Assembly: GCF_022605165.1 (NCBI RefSeq)
Contig: NC_063071.1
Coordinates: 2,604,001 to 2,668,000, forward strand
Origin: Purpureocillium takamizusanense
Taxonomy: Eukaryota > Ascomycota > Sordariomycetes > Hypocreales > Ophiocordycipitaceae
Direction: 5' to 3'
DNA length: 64,000 nucleotides
The position numbers and the translations under genes were made by a program. The stretch's first letter is position 1. Every line of letters begins with the position of its first letter. Under the pieces are notes generated by a model. The model searched no databases, was not told the DNA's origin, and was given only the letters and a program-made list of their open reading frames with translations. Positions 24,630 through 34,877 of this stretch are shown here, piece by piece.

Positions 24630-26939
24630 ACCTCTGCACAGCAAGGGTCGCGACACCCGCTAGTCATTTGACTTGCGGATGCCCTCCTGTCTTTCTTTGA
24701 TGTCTTTTCTTGTCTCTTCCGGTCGGCGTTTGGAAGGGGGGCGGCGGTTGACGAGGTTGATACGGGGATGACACGACGGCGATGACGACGTTGACGTTGA
24801 CGATGACGAAGAAGACGCGGATGATGAGCACCGGGATGGGAACGCGGCCGTCTATCTGACTGACCGACCGACCGACCGACCGCGCGCGCACGGGAACGGC
24901 GCTGGTCCAGGTCCTGTCTCTACCGACTGCGGCGCGAGCGACAAGGGGCTGGCGCATGTACATCCATATAATTACCATATCTGCCTATCCTTGGGACCCC
25001 GATGATGCCTGGGCTGAGAAATTGAGGCCACATCAATCTCGGACATGCTGTTCTGCGCCCACTTCCTCAACTTTCCTGTACCCCCTTTCGCCGTTTTGTG
25101 CTCGCCAGTCGACGTGATCCATCCCTCGTTACACATCGCACCTCGGAAACGTCACGCGGTCTCTCTTGTGCTCTGTCGCACGGCGCACGCGTGGCGCGAC
25201 GCTTCGGGTGTCCGGTACGCTGGCCGCTGGCCGTGCGACGGTGCCTCGGGCGAGCGGGCGAGCGGGTTTAGAAGGCGGCTGGTTGCGACATGAGACTATG
25301 CGTCCGTCCGTTGGCTTGTTCCGACTTTGGTCCTACATATAACGGGCTGTGATATACACGGCCGGGGGGCAAAGCTGCCAAGGAAGCCGCCAAGCATGTA
25401 TCGGGAGGGGAGCATCTAACTCTCCGATGCTTTGCTTTTTGCGCGGTTTGTTCTATTCCTATGCATGTCTTTATTTGGGGCAGGGTGCGTAACCGCATCA
25501 ATCCCTGAACCGAATTGCCTGACTGCTCTATTGTTTCGCTTCCCTGCTTGCCAGCTTCATATCTGTGCATACATAGTCCGTCCGCCTACGCGATACCCGT
25601 ATCACACCCTTTTTGACAGCATGAGGCCGTGGTAGTAGCAGCCAGACCAGCAGCCCTCGCCCCGAATGGTGGTTGCCCATGGCGCGTTCTGAGGACTCGC
25701 TGGCGTGCGTGCGCGCGCGCGCGGGTAAACCTGCTCATATCCGCTCGCCCGCCCCAACCGTACGGGACGGGACGGTCCGACAAGGCTGGCGGTGCGCAGG
25801 CATCGCCGGAAGCCAGGGCCGATGCCCGGCGACAACGCTAGTAAAACGTAGGCATAGGTGCGTCTCCCTCGGAGTCTGGGACACATATCCGGTTTGGGCG
25901 GCCACTGGGCAGGAGAGATGTACGTGGCAGGGTGGTGGGTGGGCGGTTGGGAAGGTTGGCGGTTGCTGATATCTCTCGCATATATGCAGGAGGATGTATG
26001 TATATCAACATGCCCGTGGAACCCGCTCGCCATGAACTTGTCTAGGTTTTTCTTTTCGATAAAAAAAATGTGCTTGCCCCACTGGGATATCGACCAAGAG
26101 TTTTGCACAACCGTGCCACCAATGAAGCGTCTCGCCCAGGTCAGCGCCTCGCACGCCTCCGCTTCGGACGACAAGCCCGGATAATATCAGTCATTGCGCT
26201 TCGGACGAGCTCTCACACGGCCATATAGAGGCGGGCAGAGAGGTAGCAAACGGATACGTTACCTCGCGCGCGACTAGATGGCCATGGCGCGGCTCGCCGG
26301 CGATCAACAGATAGCCCGTATCATCGGCGGATGAAGGTCCCTGGAGATGGCAGCGCTGCGCGTGATTGGCGGAGCGTCACGGGCGGTGGTGGTGCAATTC
26401 CGGTACGTATCTGGCCGAGGCGCAGGGGACGGGAGACATGAACCCCACCCCGCGAAGTCCAGGGCGGTGACATCAGCATTGGATCGGCCCTGATCCGCCA
26501 TCTGTCCACTAAAAGTTGATGACTGATGCCTCGGATCTGCCGCGCGCCCACCGCCGGGGACCGACATCATCACCACCACCACCACTTTCCCCCACGAAGC
26601 AAGCAGCATCAGCCACTTCCATCCCATCTAGCGCCCCGTCGGCGCCTCAACGTTGCCGCGGCTCCGTTCGGTTGCACCACAGCCAAGGCACCGCACCACA
26701 GGGTACCATACCTGTAGTGCAGTATACCTCGTCAACGCTGTTACGTCTCTTCCTGCGCGCTCCTCGACGTCTTCGACTTCTTGCCTACGATCACCGTATC
26801 TTGTCCCGCCGCCCGCCCCTGGGCCATCTGCCCGTCCAGAATGGGCCTGTGAGCTCGTCTTCCCCGCCCACCGACCGAACTCTCCGACCCTGCAGCCCCT
26901 CGTCGTTGCAGCAGCGACGAAGACGACGACGACAAAGAG
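24630..26939. other. 2.3 kb gene-free tract
   Basis: The first part is the 3' region of the metallothionein gene. The tract holds a GACC tetranucleotide array at about 24858-24881, a GC dinucleotide run near 25710-25725 and AT-rich stretches near 26040-26070. The last 400 bases are the 5' region of the RING-CH gene. No coding sequence is supportable. Confidence 0.55.
24858..24881. repeat. (GACC)n tetranucleotide array
   Basis: Five to six tandem GACC units running into a short CG alternation; non-coding. Confidence 0.85.
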
Positions 26940-28601
26940 ATGGCATCGCAGGTACCGACAACGCTCGCCGATGCGCCAGCGCTGCCGCCCGGCGCCGTGC
27001 AGGCCCTCGCCACGCCGCGACCTCCCGACGCGCCGCGGCGATGCTTCATCTGCCTGACCGACGAGGAACCCTCGGACCCCCCCGGCTCCTGGGTCGACCC
27101 GTGTCCCTGCACGCTCGAGGCGCACCAGGACTGCATGCTCTCGTGGGTCACCGACTGTGAGCGCTCCAACAAGCCGCTGCAGTGCCCCGTCTGCAAGTCC
27201 GCCATTGAGCTCGAGGGGCCCTGGGACCTCGTCGTCGCAGCCTCCGACGCCGTCCAGCGCCGCTTCACCCGCGCCAGCCCCTTCCTGCTCTTCACCGGCG
27301 TCTCCATGGGCGTCCAGTTCAGTCTGCAGATGTACGGCGCCCTCGCCCTGTGGACCTTTGCCGGCAAGGACAGCCTCATGCGCTTCATGCTCGGGCCCGA
27401 TATGATTATTGACGGTCGCACATCGGGCAATGCCCGTTTCATCAAGGAGCGCATATGGAACGCCCTCGTCATGATGAACATAGCCCCCACCCTGCTCTTT
27501 TCCAAGCTGCTCCCCGGCCTGAGCAACAAGATCTTCCTTCCAGCTGCTTCCCTGGTGAGTCCAACCTCTTCCCGCTGTCTTGTATCGAGAGGATACTCCA
27601 AGCTGACTCTTGTTCTCTAGTACGGCATGTATCATGTCATGCACGAAGACGACTTCATGACATGGCCGCCCTCGCCGCAGCTCGCCGTGGCCATATTCCC
27701 ATATATCCGCTCCGTCTACTTCAACTTGTGGAAGGAGTTTGTACTGCCGTACGAGACGAAGCTTAATAGGCAGCTCCTCGGCTTGCCTCCGCTCCAGGAA
27801 GGACAAAATCTGCCCCAGGGCCAGAACCCCGACCAGCAGGCCGCCAACAACCGGCAGCGCAACGCGCAGGACCGCAACGCCGATGGGGGCCTAGTTGGCC
27901 TCCTGCAGGCTGTCCTCGACGCTCTAGATCCCGATGACGAGCCAGAGCACCTGGCAGGCGCCAACGACATCAACCGCATCGAAGCTTTGCATGAGGGCGT
28001 TGACGCGCTCGATGACGAGCAAGGGGGCGAGATCATGGTCGAGTTGCGGATCGAAGAGGTTGAGCTGGACGAGAACGGCGACCCGCTGGTGCAGGAGCTG
28101 CCGCCGCATCCGTTCGAAGACGAAGAGCCTGAGCCTCACCCGGGCGCCTGGGGCGAAGACGCTCCGCTTCATGCCGAGCATGAACAGGCCGAGCCGGCAG
28201 CCTTGGGCGGCGCCCAAGACGACCAGGATCAGGACCAGGGCGGTCACGAGGTGCCCCAACCGCCGCCACGCAGGATGGGTCTCTCCGCCCTTCTGTCCAG
28301 CGTGTCCAACGCCATCGTCGGCGCGCTCATAATGCCGGGCATCTCATACGCCATGGGCGAGGCGCTACGTCTCGTGCTGCCCAAGGCGTGGACGAGCGTG
28401 GGCCCGCGCAACCCGTGGTCGCGGTACGGCATGGTGGGCCGGCCGGGCCTGCTGCAGCAGCAATGGGGACGAAGCCTGGTGGGCGGGTGTCTCTACGTCG
28501 TGCTCAAGGATGCGGTGCGCGTGTACACAAAGTCGCGCCGGGTGGCGGCCATGGGAAACCGCCGGGTGAAGAATGTCGACCGCCGACGGAGGGACAAGTG
28601 A
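26940..28601 (+). CDS. RING-CH (MARCH5-like) membrane E3 ubiquitin ligase
   Basis: The model is join(26940..27554, 27621..28601), 531 residues. The 66-nt intron has donor GTGAGT, branch GCTGAC and acceptor TCTAG. A C4HC3 RING-CH domain spans about residues 35-88: CFIC, CPC, then H-x2-C, then CPVC, with a shorter CPC-to-His gap than animal MARCH proteins. Hydrophobic segments follow near residues 120-148 and 180-198. Residues about 260-430 form an acidic and Gln-rich insert that looks disordered. Two more hydrophobic segments lie near 445-470 and 495-512, and the tail is basic. The segments after the RING and at the C-terminus resemble animal MARCH5, a mitochondrial outer-membrane ligase that controls fission and protein turnover. 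Mitochondrial placement here is inference. The gene is convergent with the glutathione transferase gene. Confidence 0.85.
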
Positions 28602-29048
28602 GGCGGCTGCGAAACTTGTTCTCCTTTATCAGGCTGAGGGCCTTGTATGTATCGATATCGAAAACGTGGTCCGCGTGACGCAGTCTGGGGGGCATCATTT
28701 GCTTGGTCATAGAAGGGCGAGCACAACACATGGGCAGAGCGAGTTTTATATACTACAAGTGCGACAACGTTCACCTTGATGGGCAGCTAGTCCCTGTGCG
28801 GCCGCGGCACTAGGCTGTATAGGAGGACTCTACGCTGAAGCTCTACGAGTCGCATGTGGCCATCGGCATAACTAGCCGCCGCGAGCCTTGACCTACAAGC
28901 ACATACGTCGACTCTGGCCCGCCGATCATCGGCGGTCCGGGATTGATTCGTGCGGGCCAGGTGAAGATGTGATGATAGATAACACCCCCTTCCTGTACGA
29001 ATTGCGGCCCTGAACCGAACCAAACCAACCCCCCCTTCGTCTCTCTAG
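28602..29048. other. Convergent intergenic region
   Basis: This 447-base stretch lies between the stop codons of the RING-CH gene (plus) and the glutathione transferase gene (minus). Only 3' untranslated sequence of both is expected; no further feature is seen. Confidence 0.6.
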
Positions 29049-30794
29049 CTAGAGTTTTGCGCCGTCTTTGCCGCCGCGAGGCCCGTCCCTCGACGGGAGC
29101 AGTTCGAAGCTGCGCACGGGAAGGTCGAGGAATTGGAAGATCTGATGGAACCTGCAGAAAAGGGGTGGAGCAACGTCACCCCTCAAGTCAGCACACGTTC
29201 CCTTCAGATCGATACAAGTCTTCCTCCCCCCTCTCCCTTCCTTCTTTCCTTTCCATCCTCTGTAAAAAAAAAAAGGGTGTAAAAAATTCACACAAAGATA
29301 AGAAGGGAGGGGGGGGGGATGGTTGCGGCCCAGCGCACCAACCACCCCGCGCGGTGGCGGTGCGGTGGTCAACAGCGAAACAAACAAACATCTCTCGCTC
29401 TCTCACCTGTCGCTCCCAAAGAACGGCTCGCTGCGCGCCGCCTTGTTTTCGTTTTTGTCGTTCCGGACGATCATCCAGGGCACGCCGAACGCGCCGGCCG
29501 CGTTGACGGCCTGGGAGGCGTGCTTGAGCATGGTCTTGTACGTGTCGCTGCGCTGGTTGGCCATGATGGCTGCTACGTCGTCGGGTGTGAAGAGTGTTGT
29601 CGCCGCATCTGCCGCCGTGGTGATGGAAGTCGATGAGACGGAGGAGGAGGGCGACGATGACGATGAGGGGGCATCGTCACGACAATGTTGTCCGATGGTG
29701 GTAATGGTGCTCGCTCCGGCAAAGTCGGCGGGCACCTGCGCGAGCACCTCGGCCAGCACGGCCTCGTCGCGGAGGTTTCGACGGGGCGTCGCCGTCCAGA
29801 AGGAGTGGAAGAGGTAGTGCCAGGTTGTGTGGTAGGCGTGGCGCGGGTGGTGGTCCTTGATGTAGAGGAGGGCGCGGCAGGCCTGCGTTATGCAAGTTAG
29901 TGTTGTCGGACACATTGTCATGTCTTCCTCTTTCCTCTCCCTCGCTCTGCTTCTTTCCATACTAAGCACGCCCGTCTCTCTCCTACGCCTGATCTACTCC
30001 TTATGTCCTACCCTCTCTCTGTGGAGCTCTCCCCCGCGATACGATTTCGCTCGCAGAGCTGGGGGGGTAGCGGGCGGTAGATACGGGGTGATGGAAAAAG
30101 GGGGGGTTTCTGTTTCATCATCGTGCCACTCACCTTTTGCGTCCACCCGAGCTCCAGAAGCTCCCTCAGGTCCTCCGGCAGGACAATCTCCGGCTTGCCA
30201 AACGCGGCCTTGGCGCGGCCCGTCTCGTAGTCGGCGAGGTAGTCGCGCTTCTGCTTGCTCACGGCCCAGGGCGGCGTGTTGTCTGCAGTACAGTATACAA
30301 GATAAGTACAAAGAAAGGGGCAAACAAAAAAAGATGGCAACGGAAAAAAAAGAGGAAAAATCCAGCGTGTAGGCGGTGGTGGCGGCGGCGCGCGTTGGTG
30401 GTGAGGGTCGGAAAGGAGGATATCTACCTACCTGCGTTGGATTGCACCACTCCCGCGAACACAGGGTGGAACCTTGGTGTTGCCGGTGTTGTTAGCGACA
30501 GAGCAGCAACAAAGAAAGAAAAGACATCATCGTCACGACATATGCGCCGCCGTTGGGGGGCGGGCGTCGCAGAGCCTGCGGACGTACTCGACCTCTACGC
30601 CATGCCCCCTGAGCGTCTCCAGGTTGCTGACGAGGTAGAAGAAGGCCAGGTAGCTGTAGAAGGAGGCTGCGTCGTGCAAGCTTTAGTAGCCACTATACTG
30701 CTGCTATCCCCCCCCCAGCAGGAGGAGCAAGCAAGCGAAGGGGGGATGAAGGGGACCTACAGATGTCGATGTAGCAGTCTATCTTGCCTCCCAT
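29049..30794 (-). CDS. Kappa-class glutathione S-transferase / DsbA-like protein
   Basis: The model has six exons: join(30794..30761, 30666..30588, 30472..30432, 30282..30134, 29882..29407, 29151..29049), 293 residues. All joins keep frame and all introns (94, 115, 149, 251 and 255 nt) have GT-AG ends; those with clear branch sites carry CTAAC. The start reads MGGKIDCYIDIS, followed by SFYSYLAFFYLV, with the Ser-rich active-site turn near residues 12-15. NTPPW lies near residue 54 and the late motif AGAFGVPWM near residue 240. FFGSDRFHQI crosses the last junction. The family (thioredoxin fold with a helical insertion) conjugates glutathione or isomerises 2-hydroxychromene-2-carboxylate; kappa enzymes are mitochondrial or peroxisomal. 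A Ser/Thr-rich insert near residues 175-205 makes it longer than the usual 220 residues. The substrate is unknown. Confidence 0.87.
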
Positions 30795-31069
30795 CTTGAC
30801 TATGAGGTACTCCGGGATGCTGTTGCAGATTCTCGCTAAGCGTACAACGGGGGAGACACGTAGCTGACGCCGAGAAAAGTCTTTTAGCAAGTCTCGTGGT
30901 CGATGGGCTTCATATATATATGTAATGGTCTGCCATCTGTCCGACGCCACAGTTGAGCTAGCGCTGACGGTGAGAACACACGCAAAGTTCACGGCAAAGG
31001 CGCACATGCACATACGGTCTCACTGGGCAACCTGAATCATGTTCATTATCGCGTAAAGAAAAAACAACT

Positions 31070-32992
31070 CTATACGGCCAGTTGCGTCGTTTTGCTCGAC
31101 TGGATATACTGCCGATACCTTTCCAGGTGCTTGTCGACCACTCCGCCGGCGCCGGCATAACGCTCCACCTGCTCGGCGCAGCGACCGATGAAGAGCCTGG
31201 GGTCCATGAGGCCATCGACCTCACCCCAGATGGGTTTCTGCAAAGCCATGGTCAGTTGGAAAAACGTAGAAACAATGGTTTGTTTGCGCGGGCTTACGAA
31301 AAAGTCGGTTCGCTTGATGCGCTCGATCAGGTCGTTGCTACCGCCCTCCATCTTGACGTGGTAGGCAGCCTCGCGCGACAACAGGCGGATCTCCTCGTGC
31401 GCAACCTGGCGCGAGGCGCCGTGGTTGACCATGCGGATGAGGATCTCTTCGCTGGCCATGTAGGGCAGCTCCTGCATCAGCTGGGAGTTGATGACGGCAG
31501 GGAAGACGACGAGGCCGTCGCAGACGTGATCGAGGCTGGTCACGATGGCGTCGGCGAGGAAGAACATCTCGGGAATATCCATGCGGCGGATGGCGCTGTC
31601 GTCGAGACTGCGCTCAAGCCACTGCGACGAAAACGTCTCGCTAAAGTTGGACGAGATGTTGCTGAGCTTGCGACCCAAGCTGCAGATTCGTTCGGCCCTG
31701 CTTTCTGTTAGCGCCAAAGGCGGACATGACGAATGATTACAAGAGATAATAGGCGACCTACGTCATGGGATTGGACTTGAACGGCATCGCCGAAGAACCA
31801 ATCTGGCCGGCAACATGAGGCTCGTCCAAGACCTTGTCGTGGCAGAGGTGGCGGATGTCCTGCGGTCGTTAGCATGCGCCTTCATTCCCACCCGACCACG
31901 ACGGGGGAACCAACAGTAGCGACGCGAGTCGCCGTGGCGCCGAGCGCAGCCAGAGCGTTGGCAACACGAAGGTCGACCTTGCGGGTGTACGTCTGGGTGG
32001 AGATGTCGTAGCAGCCCTGGAAGCCGCTCTTGGCGCACAGCTTCTCGTTGAGCTGGTCGACCTTGCTCGCGTCGTTTTGGAAGAGCGCCAGGAACGAGGC
32101 CTGGGTGCCGGTCGTGCCCTGGGCGCCTCGGAACTTGAGGCCGGAGCGGACATACTCGATGTCCTCGAGGTCGAAGACGAGGTCCTGGAGCCACTGGGCG
32201 GCGCGGCGGCCCAGTGTGATGGGCTGGGCAGCCTGGTAGTGCCTATGCCTTCATGTTAGACTCGAGATGTACCGTAGGGATGAGGGGGGCGAGAGCTTGA
32301 CGCACGTGAAGCCGAGAGTCGGGAGGTCCTTGTACTGGACAGCGAACTTGGACAGGGAGCTGATGGCACGGGCCAGCTTGGGGAGGAGCAGGTCCATGGC
32401 ATCGCGGAGGAAGATGAGGTCGGCGTTATCAGTGACCTATGGAGGGTAAGTCATCCGTCTAGACGATTCGGCGGAGGGGACAGCGTCGGGGTGTTCGTAC
32501 TGTCGCATGTCTGTCAGTCTTTCCGAGAGGATAGTCTCGCCGTGCTCTGGGGGGATTCACGTACCAAAGCAAGAGGTGGCGCCGAGGTGGATGACACCCG
32601 CGGCAGCCGGGGCGTCCTTCTCCAGGGCGTGGATGTGCGCCATGACGTCGTGCCTCACGCGCTTCTCCTCGTCGGCGGCGACCTTGAAGGCGTCGTCGCT
32701 GACGACGAGGTTGGCTCGGATCGCGTCGAGGGCCTCGTTGGAGATCTTGTCGACGCCCAGCTCCTGCTCGGCCTCGGCCAGCCAGAGCCAGAGCTGGCGC
32801 CACGTCGAGTAACGCTGGCGCGGGGTGAAGATCTTTCGCATCTCGCTACCTGTGCGTCGTCGGGGACCGTCAGTCAGCCTGATTCGTCTCGTCGTCTTGC
32901 TAGGGCTTCCCCATGGCTTGCGTGCGGGTCTCGGCGGACGTACTGGTGTAGCGAGACACCAGAGGGGTCTGGTACTCGTCGAATGCGGACAT
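31070..32992 (-). CDS. Adenylosuccinate lyase family protein (divergent ADE13-like)
   Basis: Exons: 32992..32944, 32849..32565, 32436..32306, 32242..31915, 31859..31762, 31697..31298, 31237..31070. All junctions keep frame except the second: joining 32565 to 32436 is one base out. A donor at 32560 with a 10-nt microexon (32510..32501) would restore it and give 490 residues. Family features: YQTPLVSRY at the N-terminus, catalytic [14 protein letters not shown], the general-acid region FTHYQ, and the fumarate-lyase signature [10 protein letters not shown]. The enzyme should release fumarate from adenylosuccinate and SAICAR in purine synthesis. However, the loop reads KSNPMT where ADE13/ADSL proteins have KRNPMR, and [10 protein letters not shown] replaces YQPAQLTTVG. 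It may therefore be a paralogue with altered substrate range and not the housekeeping enzyme. Guanine deaminase lies just upstream on the same strand. Confidence 0.8.
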
Positions 32993-33356
32993 CGTGACAA
33001 CCGGCGGCGGCCAATTGACGGGTTCCCGAGGAATGATGGGGTGTTGCAGGGCAATGAGTGTGTGTCGTGGTGAAGGTATCCGGGATTCCACAACGAGCTC
33101 AGCGAGAATCGGACGGCACGCAACGGATGGGCAAAAAATTCAACCCCACCACCCCGCCATTTGGTACGTACTCTGTATAGCGGGCAGGTGCAGCTACGAA
33201 TAGTAAATATGGTAACGACGTCCAGGTGCTCCAGTTACTACACGGACTGACCTACAAGGGTACGGAATTTATTGATTCAACAGAGCGATGTGAGAGTCTC
33301 CATCCTCCCGGTCTCACCCGAACCAAATCATCTACGTACTGTCGTCGATGACAGAC
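32993..33356. other. Intergenic region between guanine deaminase and the lyase
   Basis: These 364 bases hold the 5' region of the lyase gene and the 3' region of guanine deaminase, both on the minus strand. No strong TATA box or terminator is evident. Confidence 0.5.
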
Positions 33357-34877
33357 TCACGCTCGGTCTAAAACGACTCTGCCTCGGACCATGACCTGAA
33401 CAATGTTGCGATCGTCTCCCGTCATGATGAACTTCTCAAACGTGGTTCGCAACGAATCACCGGCCTGCATCGGCGCGTTGACGCCGCCCCGGCACGCGCG
33501 CATGTCGACGAGCAGCGCGTCAAACTGCTTCCCGGGGTTCAGGTCTCCCACGGCGTCGCCAAAGCCGACGACCCGGGCACCGCCGGCCGTGGCCATGTGG
33601 AAGACCTGGTCCAGGGACAGCGCGGCGGCGCCGTCCCTGGCGTCCAGAAAGTCGCGCGCAAACGAGGCGACGAGGGCGTGGCGCATGGCGTTGAGCATGG
33701 ACGACGAGTAGCCGCCGCCCGAGTCGGTCCCCAGGCCGACGTGGATGCCCTGCCCGAGGAATTCGCGTATCGGCGCGGCCATGAAGCCCCCGCCGACCGT
33801 CATGTTGGCCGTCGGGCAGTGCGCGACGCCGCACCCGAGCTCGCTCAGGCGCCGCGTCTCGTACGGCGTCATGATGGTGCAGTGCGCGAGGATGGACCGG
33901 GGTCCCAGCAGCCCAAAGTGCTGGTAGAGGTCGGCCTCGTTGGCGAAGCCAGGGAACAGGGACCGCGTCGCCGCCACCTCTTGCTCCGACTCGTTGAAGT
34001 GCGTCTGGATCGCCATGGTCGGGTCCTCGGCCGCCATGTCGCCCAGAGCCGCAAGGAGGCGGTCCTCGCACGAGATGGCGAAGCGCGGCGTGAGTACGGG
34101 CCGTATCATGCTGCCGCTGGGATCGATGCCGCGGATGTGGTCGATGCAGTCCCGCGTCACGCGCACCGACTCCTCGACGCTGGCATCGCGGTAGTAGTCC
34201 GGGGAGCCCCGGTTCATGTTGCACTTGCCCACCAGCGCCCTCTGGCCCTTGGCCAAGCACGTGTCGGCGAGTATTTGGGTTGCCTCGCCATGTAGGGAGC
34301 TGTAGTAGCTGGCCGTCGTGACTCCCTGGCGCAGCATGCCGTCGACGAGCGAGCTGTACGCTGTCCTGGCGTGCTCGGGGTCCTCGAAGCGCGCCTCGTT
34401 GGGGAACGCCGTTGACGACAGCCACTCGAGTATCTGCATCCCCTGCCCGAGCCCGCGGTGCAACCATTGGGGAGCATGGTTATGCGTGTCGACGAAGCCC
34501 GGAATGAGAAACTGGCCAGGGCAGAGCTCCGTGAGCCGGCAGTCGTCCAGGCCGAGCGCGGCAAGCCTTGTAGCTACATCCTGCCGACTCACGCCCGCTT
34601 CTAGGCTCTTGATGATTCCATTGGCGTCGACCGCGAGGAGCGCGTCCTCGAGGATGGCCAAGTCCTCTGGTCCGGTAGACTGGATGATGACGCCATGAAA
34701 CGCCGCGGGCCGACTGTCTTGTCCGGCCATTTTGACTTGAAAAGCACTCGAGCTGCGGAGTAGCGGACTTGAGCTGTAGAGTGCCTGGTTTAGAGAACGG
34801 ATGAAGGTGATTTTGATGCGTTGTGATGTGCCACGAACGAGGGGAACAGCGTGGAGCACCCGGAGCCGATGAAACAT
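33357..34877 (-). CDS. Guanine deaminase
   Basis: A single exon of 506 residues from ATG 34877. The enzyme hydrolyses guanine to xanthine and ammonia, using one zinc ion in an amidohydrolase barrel. Metal and catalytic motifs are in order: PGFVDTHNHAPQW (HxH), IQTHFNESE, ILAHCTIMT and GLGTDSGGG (the late Asp). All are intact. The first ~49 residues, before an internal MAGQDSRP start, are Arg/Ser-rich and lack acidic residues. They may be a mitochondrial presequence or simply an unused upstream stretch; translation from the internal ATG would give about 457 residues, the usual size. The neighbouring lyase and the hydantoinase-type gene further on suggest purine use as nitrogen source, but that link is inference. 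Confidence 0.93.
   Translation of the reverse strand: MFHRLRVLHAVPLVRGTSQRIKITFIRSLNQALYSSSPLLRSSSAFQVKMAGQDSRPAAFHGVIIQSTGPEDLAILEDALLAVDANGIIKSLEAGVSRQDVATRLAALGLDDCRLTELCPGQFLIPGFVDTHNHAPQWLHRGLGQGMQILEWLSSTAFPNEARFEDPEHARTAYSSLVDGMLRQGVTTASYYSSLHGEATQILADTCLAKGQRALVGKCNMNRGSPDYYRDASVEESVRVTRDCIDHIRGIDPSGSMIRPVLTPRFAISCEDRLLAALGDMAAEDPTMAIQTHFNESEQEVAATRSLFPGFANEADLYQHFGLLGPRSILAHCTIMTPYETRRLSELGCGVAHCPTANMTVGGGFMAAPIREFLGQGIHVGLGTDSGGGYSSSMLNAMRHALVASFARDFLDARDGAAALSLDQVFHMATAGGARVVGFGDAVGDLNPGKQFDALLVDMRACRGGVNAPMQAGDSLRTTFEKFIMTGDDRNIVQVMVRGRVVLDRA

Noticed and set aside
33597..34467. Frames of 232 and 315 codons overlapping guanine deaminase
   Set aside because: Shadows of an intact single-exon enzyme in other frames.
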